A stretch of 53,501 nt of DNA, taken from assembly GCA_934454115.1 (NCBI GenBank), contig CAKSFQ010000017.1, forward strand, positions 1 to 53,501, read 5' to 3'. Made by a program: the position numbers and the translations under genes. The notes under the pieces were generated by a model. That model was not told the DNA's origin and ran no database searches. It saw only the letters and a list, made by a program, of their open reading frames with translations. Shown here in pieces: positions 1 to 9,110 of the stretch. This DNA comes from an uncultured Clostridia bacterium. Lineage in GTDB: Bacteria > Bacillota > Clostridia > Monoglobales > Monoglobaceae. How positions within the stretch are numbered: the first letter of the stretch is position 1; every line of letters starts with the position of its first letter.

Positions 1-77
1 CGTCGTCATCACCGCGCTGCGCCAGGGAGCCGTAAGCCGTATAATCATAATACTGCTCGCGCCCCTCTTTGTCAACC
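1..77. repeat. 77-bp exact duplicate of RHS core DNA (other copy 3372-3448)
   Basis: Every base from 1 to 77 matches 3372-3448 in the same orientation; the match breaks at 78 (T against G at 3449). It may continue left of the window. Exact identity over the conserved core, next to unrelated flanking sequence, points to recent duplication or continuing gene conversion between the full RHS gene and a displaced tip module. Confidence 0.95.
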
Positions 78-145
78 TGACATGTGTACTTGTCGTCTAT
101 TCCTTTAAGTCTAAATTTTCCAGGCAGGAAATAATTGATGTATCT
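1..145 (-). pseudogene. Displaced RHS core fragment (start of an orphan RHS tip module), partial at window edge
   Basis: Read on the minus strand this is an open frame running off the left edge of the window. It has no start codon of its own: an in-frame TAA lies at 146-148 and no ATG follows. Bases 1-77 are identical to 3372-3448 inside the RHS gene and are in the same reading frame, encoding the core stretch that begins VDKEGREQYYDYTAYG. Upstream of that match the protein (ending GIDDKYTCQ) has no counterpart in the RHS gene. This is the usual form of a displaced RHS C-terminal cassette: a short piece of conserved core, which allows recombination with the full-length gene, followed by an alternative toxin tip, here presumably beyond the window. 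It could instead be the relic of an old duplication with no intact tip. Confidence 0.7.
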
Positions 146-177
146 TTAAAATACATGTTTTTTATTGATCTGCCCCC

Positions 178-687
178 TTAGTCTCCTACATGGTAAAAGT
201 AATACCAATTGGAGACTGGCATTTCTTTAATCTCCGTGTCTCCGTATAGCTCCACTTCCGGAAAGTTATCACAATATACCAATCCGCAGCTTGCATCCAT
301 GATCGACCATTTTACAAACATAACATAATTTCCATATTTTTGAATGCTTTTTATTCCTTTTTTCTTTAGTTCATCAAAACAACCCTCTTGTCCGGATTCT
401 GTAATCTCCTCTTCTCTTGTAATAAGACCGCCATTTTCCTCCTCACAATATGTCAAAACCTCACGATGATAATCATCCCACTTTATATGCAACTGATCTT
501 CTCTTTGCAAATACGAGATTCTTTGTGTCATTGGAGTCTCATTTCTTTGCAAAAAGGATTCCAATTGTTTTTGACTCGGAGCAACGACTGCATTCCCCAG
601 TAAAAAACGAAAAATTCCCATAGACAGTGCAAAAACAATGAACAAAATGCCTATTACAACCATGATTTTCCTTGCATGTTTTCTCAT
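178..687 (-). CDS. Membrane-anchored small protein, candidate immunity protein of the RHS locus
   Basis: 169 residues. A basic N-terminus (RKHARK) is followed by one hydrophobic segment at about residues 9-30, then a hydrophilic domain of about 135 residues, predicted to lie outside the membrane. Three cysteines at about 81, 102 and 133-139 could form disulfides there. A GAGG ribosome-binding site lies 8 bases before the ATG. It is the third gene of the RHS operon, 39 bases after the preceding small protein, and precedes the displaced RHS fragment at 1-145. I do not recognise a family. Position, size and composition (visibly richer in A+T than the RHS core) fit an immunity protein, either a second one for the RHS tip or one left by an earlier tip. 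That role is inferred. Confidence 0.65.
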   Translation of the reverse strand: MRKHARKIMVVIGILFIVFALSMGIFRFLLGNAVVAPSQKQLESFLQRNETPMTQRISYLQREDQLHIKWDDYHREVLTYCEEENGGLITREEEITESGQEGCFDELKKKGIKSIQKYGNYVMFVKWSIMDASCGLVYCDNFPEVELYGDTEIKEMPVSNWYYFYHVGD

Positions 688-726
688 CGTCCAAACCTCA
701 CTTGCGTGTTTTCTTCCTCTTCATCG

Positions 727-1287
727 TTACTTGAAATTGTTTTGAATTGGAGGGCTATACTGAATGTCAATAATTTTTAGTTTGCATTTTTCCCACACCT
801 CTTCTTTTGGAATAGAACACCCTGTCTGAACTCCATTTTCCCATTGAGTGTAGCCAAGATATCTATCATCCATCATCTTTTTTTCGTATTCCTCCTTGCT
901 TTCATATCTTAAATCACCCATATAGTAGTCAGGTTGTCCATATGATACAGAAATTTCAAATGGAATTTCCGTATTTTCAACATGTAATAGAGTTAATCGT
1001 TCATTTCCACTTTTAAGATATGCTTTCCACTTTCGGTATTTTCCTGCGCTACCCAGATTTTCAAATCCATCAAATTCGCATATTACCGTGTCCTCTATTA
1101 CTTTTATTTCTCCGTTAATTTCACAGGTAACTTTAATGGGAAACTCCCCATACGTTATTTCTGGCGCCGGTGGATTGGAGTTAAACATAAATATAGCACC
1201 ACTTAGCACAAATAAATAGAACGCCCCAACCAGTATGATTACAGATAAAAGCACAATCCCGATTATCAAAAATATCTTCCCTTTCAT
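727..1287 (-). CDS. Membrane-anchored candidate immunity protein, directly coupled to the RHS toxin
   Basis: 186 residues. One N-terminal transmembrane segment (about residues 5-34, IFLIIGIVLLSVIILVGAF) is followed by a hydrophilic domain of about 150 residues with short beta-type stretches. No family is recognised. Its ATG (1287-1285) follows the TAA of the RHS gene (1290-1288) with no spacer, so translation is almost certainly coupled. A gene placed immediately after the toxin tip is the normal site of the cognate immunity gene in RHS and other polymorphic toxin systems. The anchored extracytoplasmic layout would suit a toxin that acts on the outer face of the membrane, as a lipase would. 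The region is A+T-rich compared with the RHS core. The immunity role is inferred from position and topology. Confidence 0.7.
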   Translation of the reverse strand: MKGKIFLIIGIVLLSVIILVGAFYLFVLSGAIFMFNSNPPAPEITYGEFPIKVTCEINGEIKVIEDTVICEFDGFENLGSAGKYRKWKAYLKSGNERLTLLHVENTEIPFEISVSYGQPDYYMGDLRYESKEEYEKKMMDDRYLGYTQWENGVQTGCSIPKEEVWEKCKLKIIDIQYSPPIQNNFK

Positions 1288-4200
1288 TTAATATCCGGCC
1301 TCCTTTAATGCGGCCTTTACAGCCCACATATGATGGTTGTCAGTTCTTTGACCCCAAGCCGCAAAAGTCCACGGCTCTATTGCAACCTGAGTTGGTAATT
1401 TTACAGTAGTCCCCATGCTTGGATTTCCAAACTTATCATTCAGTATTTCTCCCTCAACCACATAATGCGTCATTGTTCCAGTATATGATTTTCTTGTGTT
1501 TTTTGTCTCAGAATAAACAGCCAAGTTAGCTTTCGCCGGATTAAATGTAATAGCGTTCCGGTTAGTAGCAACAGCATTTGCCATTGCTTCACCTCCACCT
1601 TTTGAATGCCCGACAAATGTAATCTCTTGGTTTGCATGACTATCAGAAAACCACTTTGCAGTATCAAGAGATAATTTCATATCTCCCGAACCTCCAAGAG
1701 GCTGTAACAAATTATCATCCCAGTCATTTACAGCACTTGTGCCTTTGTTTGCGAGAACATATTCGGAAGGATTCCTCCAATCATCCCCATCTCTAATATA
1801 TACGCCCATTTTAAAACTGCCTTTACTATAAACATCAATCAATCGCCAACCTGCTACCGTTCGTAAAGCTTTATTGCCAGCTGGATCATTCGCATCACTC
1901 AATGGAATATCTTTGTATATATGATCTGCCATATCAGCAGCCTCACTCGCTGTAGGAATCAACCCACTTGGATCTACAAACATCACCGGGTTATTTCCGC
2001 AATACACGTACCAATTTGTTCCGTCTTTGGCCGGATCTTCGGTGATAAATCTTCCCGTCTGCGGATCGTAATAGCGGTTTCTGAGGTATATCAAACCGCT
2101 TTCGGCGTCCATGTACTCCCCGCAGTAGCGGAATGGATTGTAGGTTTCTCCTGTCACAGACCGCAGATTCCCAAAGGCGTCATAGTCATAGCGATCCCCA
2201 TTATTGTGGTCGATGACATTGCCATCTTCATCATAGTCATAGTCATCCACGTTATCGAGGCCGATGACGCTTCCGTGTCCGTCATACAGATACCGCAAGA
2301 TCTCATCTCCGGTCTTTTTAGCAAAGAGCCGTCTGCTATAATAGTAATTATGCTCTGCTCCTGCCGCCGTTTCCTCTCTGACGATGTTTTGTCCGTCCCA
2401 GATCTGGTGCGTGGTACTGCCGTTCACCGTCTTACTAATGCGCCGTCCCTGTACATCATATGCATAGCTTGCCATCAGCCCCTGATCCGTGGCAATCCCG
2501 GTCAGCAGGTTGTTTGCATTATACATATAGTTCACCACTTCTGCACCGCTCAAATCATCTGCCATCCCCTCCGACACTGCCGATAACTGCAATTCTGCCG
2601 CACCGCCCGGCGCAGAAAGCGTTCCTGTCGCACGCTGCAGCAGGTTGCCCACCTTGTCATAGCTATAATTTTGCACCGTTGTGATTCCGTCCTCTTCCCG
2701 GCTCTCCCGAATCAGACGATTGTTAGCGTCATAGGTATCATAACTGATAACACCGTCCTCATTTTTGCTGATTCGGTTTCCGTGCGTGTCATAGGCATAG
2801 ACGGTCTCTGTCGTCGCTCCGTTTACACGCAACTCCTCCGCCAAAAGCTGCCCCATCGCATCATATCGATACTGCGTTTCACTGCCGTTTCGGCTATCCG
2901 TCTTACGGATCATGTTTCCGTCTAACCGATAGTCATAGCTTTGCGTATAAGGAGTTCCATCCGTCTCGCTGATCCCGGTGATCCATCCGGCATGGTTATA
3001 CGTATAGTCCAGTGCGCCCACCAGAGAGCGGGATTGGAAATATCCCTCCCGTGTTACACGGTTATTGGCATCATAATTATACCACTGATCTGTCTCGTGG
3101 TTATTCACATTAACGCGCCACAGGCGGTCTAATTTGTCATAGATATAATCGATCCGCTGCAGCTGCGTCCACGCATTCCCCTGTTTCTTTTTCAGAATCA
3201 TGCTCTTGCGGTTGCCGTTGACATCGTTGGTATACTCCCGCCGATAGGTCGCATCCTCCTCCGATTGCAGATATCCCAACTCGTCATAGGTATAGTCGAT
3301 CTCCTCGTCATGACCGTAATGAAACGCCTTCTTTAGCAGATTATTCCTACTGTGCCGATAGGCATAGAGACCGTCGTCATCACCGCGCTGCGCCAGGGAG
3401 CCGTAAGCCGTATAATCATAATACTGCTCGCGCCCCTCTTTGTCAACCGCATACCGCAGCAAGCCCATCAGATTATACCGCATCTCCTCCGTCTGTCCCA
3501 GGCTGTCCGTCTTTTTGCTCGGATATCCAAAACGATCGTATTCACAGGTTTCTGCCATCACACCGCTCGGCAACACTCCGTTTAGATCACTGATTTTTTG
3601 GGTCTGACCGCTGACCGTTTTGATGGTGTTGCCGACTGCATCATAGGCATACTGGGTGTAGATATCTCTTGTGCCGTCATTCTGTTTCACGGCAGTCACT
3701 CGATTCCGGCCGTCATATTCCATTTCTGTGGTGGCATAAGACTTCGCCGTGCCGGGCGCATTGTTCTGCTGCTTTTGCTTTACCGTATTACCGTTATTAT
3801 CATAATAGGTCAGATTCTCACCCGTCACGCCGTCCGCAACCGGGTAATTGGTACGAATAACACGTCCCAGTCCATCGTACTGATACGATGTTGCGTTGCC
3901 CATATAGTCCGTCTCGCCGCTCTTATTCCCGAAGTTGTCGTAGCTTGCCGTCCTATAACTTCCGTCTGCCCGATAGGTCTTTATCGCATTGCCGGCGTAG
4001 TCGTATTCCGTCTTTTGCGTATAATCCCCCAGGTTTTCCATATAGGTTCTGCCGGTCAGGCTTTGAAGCACTCTGCCCTGATAATCATATTGGTATTCCT
4101 CTTTGTTCAATAGGTTTGCATCGGTTTGCGCACTGCCGGCACGGTAATAGCTTTTTGACAACACGTTGCCGAAGCTGTCCGTATTTGTTACCGTAGTTGG

Positions 4201-7200
4201 CGGCACATAGGTTTCGTCTCCCTGATAGGTCGTTGTCACGCATTCCATCGCACCGCCCGCATTTTTTCGTGCATCGCCCTCCGGGTATAGTCGAACCGTC
4301 ACCTGACCGCTTCCATAGCCGATACCGATCCTAAGCGATGAAACACCTTTCAGATCGTATACTTCGGTCAAATCATCCATACAGTCATACAGTTCATCCA
4401 CCACCTCGGTATTGTCCAGGTACACATGACGTTCACCGGCTGAATACTTCTTTTTGATTTTCATATTATGATAACGCACCTCTGCCTTATCATACGCACT
4501 GACATCGATATCCCGATTTTCCCGTTCTAAAGAGAATGACGTTATCGTATCATTCGTGACATCATATGTATTGGTCTCGACATCCAGGATATCCTGTGCG
4601 TTCTTGCTTGTTTTTGTCAAAACTCGGTCAAGGTCGTCATAGGTATATTCCTTACTGATTTTTCTGCCGCCGATTTCCATATATGCAGCTTCCAGTGTCC
4701 TTCTTCCCTCTTTGTCATAGGCATACTCCGCAATCGGGCGGTTCGGATTGCTGGGCTGATAAATTTTCAGCAGATTTCCTGTAGCCGAATAGTCTCGGCT
4801 GATTTGCGTTCCGTTTTCGTCCGTTTCGGTCACAATATTATTGGGGATGTCATAGGCAATTTGATACGCCGTATTGTCCGGATTGATTTTTTTCGTCATC
4901 TGCCCCAACATATCGTATTCATAGTGTGTAACATTACCGTTTCCGTCCGTCTCTGCCTTTTTCCTTCCAAGGCTGTCAAATTCTGCCGCAGTCGTGACAT
5001 CCCGGCTTTGCCCATCTGCATCCAAAACGTTTTTCGCCGTTATCGTCATCCGATATGAACCGTCCGCGGCATACTGATACGCATATTCGGTCGTCCGGCT
5101 GCCCCCATCACCCGTTTCCGTTGTGCTTTGCAGGGTGCCGTCCGGAAAATATGTGTAGTTGATGGTATTTTTTAGCGTAGTGCCATCATAGATTTGCGTC
5201 TTTGCAATTTGTTTTTTGTCTGCCGTCAGTGTATTCACCGTCTTTAAATCCGCAGCATCCTTTCGATTTTCAATTTTTATCGTCGGCTGCGCATAATCAC
5301 CGTATGAAGCCATCATCTTATACTCTCCCTTTTGTATCAGAGTCGGCTTTTGTGCAATATAGTTATAATCGCTGTTGGTTGAATACATCCACTTATTATT
5401 ACGAGTGTAGGTTACACTGCGTAAAACGCCGCGGCGTGCCGCACTCATTTGGGCACGACTCGGACTATCCGGCTTTTCGACACCGCCGTTATAGTAATGA
5501 TACTCATATTCTTCTTTTTCCGTCTTAGATCCGCCGTAACACCGGACTTCCTCCAGCACCAGCCGTCCCATGGAGTCATAGCTTTGCGCCAGGGTTTTTG
5601 TATGACCATTTTCCAACGTCTGGTTCGTAGTAAATGTTCGATACTGCCCCCACTCCGGTGCCATATAGGTTCCGCCATGCTCCCATTTTCCCGTATAGGT
5701 GTATGCCTTATCGTATAGCATTTCCGAGGAACTGCCTGAACAATCTTCCAGTTTTTCGCCAATGACGCGAAACACTTCATAGTCTCCTCCGGAATCTTCC
5801 AAACTTGCATACTGAACCATTCTTGCAATATCTTCATAGGTATAACTATGTTGTGCACCGGTAGGATACTGAATTTTTTGCAGCAATGGAATGGTTAACC
5901 AGTTTAAGTCGTAATAGGAATAATTATCTCGCATTTCCCGGTTTTTCATGGTATAGACAGTATCTTTTACACCGCCGGTGTTGTTGCTGCCGGTATATTC
6001 CCGTACGGTCAGTTTATGCTTATCGTAGGTATAATAATATCCATACGGATTATTCTGCATATCCCGTTCAGTTTCGTTAATATAATCGATTCGTTTGATC
6101 ATATTTCCCGCCTGCACGCAGATTCCCTCTGCAGAAACCGTTATAATTCTGCCATAGGTATCAGTTATCGTCCATCCGTTTTCCGTCTTTTCGTATCGAA
6201 TCATATTACCAAAGCGATCCTCGACAGCTTGCAGCAACCCAATCATACTGCCGCTGATTTTGGTCAGATTCTCCATATAAAAGTAATAAGTTTTTCCTTT
6301 GATATTCGTAATTTTGATGTTATAGGTAAATCCGCGTTCATCTTCCACCGGCGTATCATACGTTACAGTCTGGTACTTTTTACTGCCATCCTTAATCAGG
6401 GCATTCTCTACCGTAGTATAGGACGGCGTGTCACTGGTTTTAAAATAGTAATACAGCGTATACTGCAACGTCTCTCTCGTTCCGTCCTCAAAACATAGCT
6501 CTGCAAATCTTTTATAAACCATGGCATCACCGCGATCACGCTCGGCTTCAGCTATGTAGGTAATGCTCGGAATATTCAGCCTCCATCCGTTCTGCAAATT
6601 TACACAACCCTTTGTCAACGAACTTCGTCCCAGCTGTCCGGTCACCCTACCCCAGATAATCTCCGGTGCGATATCCTTTCGCCAGTATAGTGTAACCTCA
6701 TCTCCTTGTGTCAGAACGGTTACATAGGATATCCGCTTTTCACCCACAATCTGTGTCTTAGGGTTCTCAACCGAAACAATCCTTGTCGTCAGTGTTTCTG
6801 CAATATTTTCTTCACTTCCGCTTGCAACATAAATAATACTGGTCTTTCCGTTCAGAGTCATCTCATATGGAATTCCGATAGAACGGGGTTTTTCTCTCGC
6901 TGCGCTATACAATGTAGCCGTATAGTATCGATTACTATCATAGCTACTGTATTCACGATATATTTCTAAATCCAATCCGCTCTTTCCCGGCAGATATAAA
7001 TCCCGCTCCCTGACACGTACCGCTCCGGTTCCGGAATCCACATTTCCTTCCGGCACAACAAACGGCGGATCATACGCCGACCCATATTTACTCTCCGACG
7101 CATCCGTTAGTAATCTCGCCGCCATAGCATCGCTGGTTGCTGCCTGAACATTGCCTCCCCATAGCAACAAAACAACACCAACCATCATCGCTCTTAGTGT

Positions 7201-7221
7201 ATACCGGTAAAATTTATTCAT
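1288..7221 (-). CDS. Secreted RHS/YD-repeat polymorphic toxin with a lipase-like C-terminal tip
   Basis: 1977 residues from the ATG at 7221 (MNKFYRYTLRAMMVGVV). This start gives a clean Sec signal peptide ending near NVQA, and a GGAGG site lies just upstream; a longer frame exists but has no such support. Most of the protein is YD/RHS repeats (many YD..GN..., YDxxG), which form a hollow beta shell in this family. The RHS core finishes with the usual signature (GLIYLRNRYYDPQTGRFI ... NNPVMFVDPSG) near residue 1753. The last 223 residues or so are unlike the core. They contain FVGHSKGGGEA, a GxSxG nucleophile elbow with Ser at about 1873, then ITFNPA, and late histidines (NHHMW), as in class 3 lipase-like tips of polymorphic toxins. 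The tip DNA is A+T-richer than the core. The catalytic role is inferred, and the exact substrate is unknown. Confidence 0.9.
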   Translation of the reverse strand: MNKFYRYTLRAMMVGVVLLLWGGNVQAATSDAMAARLLTDASESKYGSAYDPPFVVPEGNVDSGTGAVRVRERDLYLPGKSGLDLEIYREYSSYDSNRYYTATLYSAAREKPRSIGIPYEMTLNGKTSIIYVASGSEENIAETLTTRIVSVENPKTQIVGEKRISYVTVLTQGDEVTLYWRKDIAPEIIWGRVTGQLGRSSLTKGCVNLQNGWRLNIPSITYIAEAERDRGDAMVYKRFAELCFEDGTRETLQYTLYYYFKTSDTPSYTTVENALIKDGSKKYQTVTYDTPVEDERGFTYNIKITNIKGKTYYFYMENLTKISGSMIGLLQAVEDRFGNMIRYEKTENGWTITDTYGRIITVSAEGICVQAGNMIKRIDYINETERDMQNNPYGYYYTYDKHKLTVREYTGSNNTGGVKDTVYTMKNREMRDNYSYYDLNWLTIPLLQKIQYPTGAQHSYTYEDIARMVQYASLEDSGGDYEVFRVIGEKLEDCSGSSSEMLYDKAYTYTGKWEHGGTYMAPEWGQYRTFTTNQTLENGHTKTLAQSYDSMGRLVLEEVRCYGGSKTEKEEYEYHYYNGGVEKPDSPSRAQMSAARRGVLRSVTYTRNNKWMYSTNSDYNYIAQKPTLIQKGEYKMMASYGDYAQPTIKIENRKDAADLKTVNTLTADKKQIAKTQIYDGTTLKNTINYTYFPDGTLQSTTETGDGGSRTTEYAYQYAADGSYRMTITAKNVLDADGQSRDVTTAAEFDSLGRKKAETDGNGNVTHYEYDMLGQMTKKINPDNTAYQIAYDIPNNIVTETDENGTQISRDYSATGNLLKIYQPSNPNRPIAEYAYDKEGRRTLEAAYMEIGGRKISKEYTYDDLDRVLTKTSKNAQDILDVETNTYDVTNDTITSFSLERENRDIDVSAYDKAEVRYHNMKIKKKYSAGERHVYLDNTEVVDELYDCMDDLTEVYDLKGVSSLRIGIGYGSGQVTVRLYPEGDARKNAGGAMECVTTTYQGDETYVPPTTVTNTDSFGNVLSKSYYRAGSAQTDANLLNKEEYQYDYQGRVLQSLTGRTYMENLGDYTQKTEYDYAGNAIKTYRADGSYRTASYDNFGNKSGETDYMGNATSYQYDGLGRVIRTNYPVADGVTGENLTYYDNNGNTVKQKQQNNAPGTAKSYATTEMEYDGRNRVTAVKQNDGTRDIYTQYAYDAVGNTIKTVSGQTQKISDLNGVLPSGVMAETCEYDRFGYPSKKTDSLGQTEEMRYNLMGLLRYAVDKEGREQYYDYTAYGSLAQRGDDDGLYAYRHSRNNLLKKAFHYGHDEEIDYTYDELGYLQSEEDATYRREYTNDVNGNRKSMILKKKQGNAWTQLQRIDYIYDKLDRLWRVNVNNHETDQWYNYDANNRVTREGYFQSRSLVGALDYTYNHAGWITGISETDGTPYTQSYDYRLDGNMIRKTDSRNGSETQYRYDAMGQLLAEELRVNGATTETVYAYDTHGNRISKNEDGVISYDTYDANNRLIRESREEDGITTVQNYSYDKVGNLLQRATGTLSAPGGAAELQLSAVSEGMADDLSGAEVVNYMYNANNLLTGIATDQGLMASYAYDVQGRRISKTVNGSTTHQIWDGQNIVREETAAGAEHNYYYSRRLFAKKTGDEILRYLYDGHGSVIGLDNVDDYDYDEDGNVIDHNNGDRYDYDAFGNLRSVTGETYNPFRYCGEYMDAESGLIYLRNRYYDPQTGRFITEDPAKDGTNWYVYCGNNPVMFVDPSGLIPTASEAADMADHIYKDIPLSDANDPAGNKALRTVAGWRLIDVYSKGSFKMGVYIRDGDDWRNPSEYVLANKGTSAVNDWDDNLLQPLGGSGDMKLSLDTAKWFSDSHANQEITFVGHSKGGGEAMANAVATNRNAITFNPAKANLAVYSETKNTRKSYTGTMTHYVVEGEILNDKFGNPSMGTTVKLPTQVAIEPWTFAAWGQRTDNHHMWAVKAALKEAGY

Positions 7222-8239
7222 TTTCTTCCGCCTCCTCTCCGTAAACGTAGGCTTCCATCTCATCTGCCGTCACATCTTTATATCTTCCCTCGCGGAAAAG
7301 CTTTTCATCAATCATCTCCTCAAATGCCGCATTTTTCTCTTCCAATTCATCCTTTAACGATACGCCGGTTAGAGCCTCCCGGTAAAAATCGATCACAGGA
7401 ACTTCTTCTATTTGTGACAATGTTTCTGCGCACAAAACCATCTCCGGCGCAATCAGCTCCTCCTCTATGCCGATTTTCTCGCCGTCTTGCGCCGCACTCT
7501 GTACACTGTGCTGCATTACATTTCCACGTATGGCATCAGGAAGATCATTCTGCGATATTCCATGAATAAGCGATGCAATCTCTGCAAAGCATTTTCCGCT
7601 AAGCCTCATATCCAAAATCTCCTGAATTGTATACACGCCGCGTCTGCACAGACGATTCGCCGCCTGAATTTCTTTCACACCGATTCCCTTTTGAAAATAC
7701 GCCTCAATATCGTCTTCATCCAGCACACCGCAGCGATCCTCGGTCACTCGATTAAAGGCATTTTCAATCCAGGCATTGTTATGATATAATTCCTTCAGGG
7801 CATAAATTTCCTCAATCACAGAAATATCTTCATTGGTGTCCAGCCAAAAATAGCAAATATCCATAACTACCATGGGACGGTAGCCTTTTATGATTAAATC
7901 CGCTAAATAATCCAGTTGATCCTGCGTGAGATGATAAGCCTCCTTTAGATATTCATAATTGTATAAAACATCATTGTATTCTGCCGTATTTTCCATAACA
8001 GCATCAAGCGCCAAACACATTTGCTCATATTTGTCAAGAGAAGAAACATTTTCATCCTGCAAAAATCTTTCCTGAATCATTTCCTGCCGCCGCATCGTTT
8101 CTTCCTGCATCAGTGGTGTTTCTATCATAATTTCCGGTTCAAAATATTTACGCAAACCCTCTCCTGCGCCGCCGGCATATGCCGCGCCAATTCCAATGGT
8201 CAGCAAAGCTGCTGCCGCTATACATCCCCACTTTTTCAT
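7214..8239 (-). CDS. Secreted protein of unknown function, first gene of the RHS operon
   Basis: 341 residues from the ATG at 8239 (MKKWGCIAAAALLTIG). It has a typical signal peptide with a likely cut near AAYA, and a GGAGGG site 6 bases upstream; an ATG one codon earlier is also possible. The mature part is acidic and mostly helical, with two stretches that look like short helical repeats (YTIQEILDMRLSGKCFAEI and a related segment around YHLTQDQLDYLADLI). No enzyme motif is visible and I do not recognise the family. Its stop overlaps the RHS start by 8 bases (ATGAATAA), so the two are made together. A chaperone, export or anchoring partner for the RHS protein is possible but is only an inference from coupling and secretion. 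Confidence 0.75.
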   Translation of the reverse strand: MKKWGCIAAAALLTIGIGAAYAGGAGEGLRKYFEPEIMIETPLMQEETMRRQEMIQERFLQDENVSSLDKYEQMCLALDAVMENTAEYNDVLYNYEYLKEAYHLTQDQLDYLADLIIKGYRPMVVMDICYFWLDTNEDISVIEEIYALKELYHNNAWIENAFNRVTEDRCGVLDEDDIEAYFQKGIGVKEIQAANRLCRRGVYTIQEILDMRLSGKCFAEIASLIHGISQNDLPDAIRGNVMQHSVQSAAQDGEKIGIEEELIAPEMVLCAETLSQIEEVPVIDFYREALTGVSLKDELEEKNAAFEEMIDEKLFREGRYKDVTADEMEAYVYGEEAEENE

Positions 8240-8321
8240 CATATTCCCTCCGCTGTATTGTTTAATCGCACAAATAACTGAAAGATTCACTACGGTATTT
8301 TGTGCGTTTTGCTTGCGCTTA

Positions 8322-8350
8322 CTATATCATATTCCTTAAAACATTGCAAC
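8322..8350 (-). promoter_or_regulatory. Sigma-A type promoter of the RHS operon
   Basis: On the minus strand: -35 TTGCAA (8350-8345), 17-base spacer, -10 TATAGT (8327-8322). It lies about 80 bases upstream of the first gene of the operon and is back to back with the ruvA promoter. Confidence 0.7.
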
Positions 8351-8406
8351 CTTTATTTTACATTTATGCTATTTTTTGCATACTTCTTGTTTTGGCAAAG
8401 TTTTAC

Positions 8407-8435
8407 TTGATTCCGCCTTTCTTTTCTGTTATACT
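8407..8435 (+). promoter_or_regulatory. Sigma-A type promoter of ruvAB-metG
   Basis: -35 TTGATT (8407-8412), 17-base spacer, -10 TATACT (8430-8435); a TATAAT overlaps just downstream at 8435-8440. A GGGGGA site precedes the ruvA ATG at 8467. Confidence 0.7.
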
Positions 8436-8466
8436 ATAATGAATGAAGTTTTAATGGGGGAATCCT

Positions 8467-9063
8467 ATGTTTTACTATATTGCCGGAAAGCTGGTTCACA
8501 AAACCGATACGTTTGCCGTGCTGGATGCCGGCGGCGTAGCGTATCAGATTTTTTCCACAACGGCCTCGCTGCAGTCGCTGGGCGAAATCGGCGACCAGGC
8601 AAAGCTATACACCTATATGAACCTAAAATCCGCATCGGATATTTGCGTTTTGTACGGCTTTTCCACGCTGGATGAACGCAATATTTTTGAGATGATTTTG
8701 GGTGTGTCCGGCGTAGGCGCCAAAACGGCGGCCAGTCTGCTGTCCAATATTTCTCCCTCCAAATTTGCACTGTGTGTTGTCACCAACGATGCAAAATATC
8801 TTTCCTCACACACGCCGGGGCTGGGGCCGAAAGGTGCGCAGCGTATTATTTTGGAATTAAAGGACAAGTTTAAGGGTATGGAACTTGATGATATTCCGAA
8901 AGAAGAGATTTTTGCTCCTGCTACCGACGGCGAAAACGAGGCGGTCTCTGCCCTGATGGTATTGGGGTATTCCGCACAGGAGGCAAAGAGCGCTCTGCGC
9001 GGCGTCAGCGGCAGCGTAGAAGAAATGGTGAAGGCCGGACTGAAAAACTTGTTAAAGGGCTAG
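8467..9063 (+). CDS. ruvA: Holliday junction branch migration protein RuvA
   Basis: 198 residues, the usual size. RuvA forms a tetramer that binds four-way DNA junctions and loads the RuvB motor during recombinational repair. The N-terminal OB domain (FYYIAGKLV ... DAGGVAYQI, about 1-63) is followed by two helix-hairpin-helix motifs (LGVSGVGAKTA at about 78-88 and TPGLGPKGAQRI at about 116-127). A small C-terminal three-helix domain (about 150-198) contacts RuvB. It is followed after 47 bases by ruvB. ruvC is not next to it; the RHS operon lies divergently upstream. Confidence 0.97.
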   Translation: MFYYIAGKLVHKTDTFAVLDAGGVAYQIFSTTASLQSLGEIGDQAKLYTYMNLKSASDICVLYGFSTLDERNIFEMILGVSGVGAKTAASLLSNISPSKFALCVVTNDAKYLSSHTPGLGPKGAQRIILELKDKFKGMELDDIPKEEIFAPATDGENEAVSALMVLGYSAQEAKSALRGVSGSVEEMVKAGLKNLLKG

Positions 9064-9110
9064 ACGCTCTCATACTTGCGTGAAGAACATAGCCCGAAAG
9101 GATGTCGATC

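Noticed and set aside
3372..3448. Possible CRISPR or tandem array because of the duplicate at the window start
   Set aside because: There are only two copies, 3.3 kb apart, and both are in RHS coding frame.
1900..6970. Many long plus-strand frames opposite the RHS gene
   Set aside because: They mirror the codon pattern of the RHS repeats, have no ribosome-binding sites and overlap each other.
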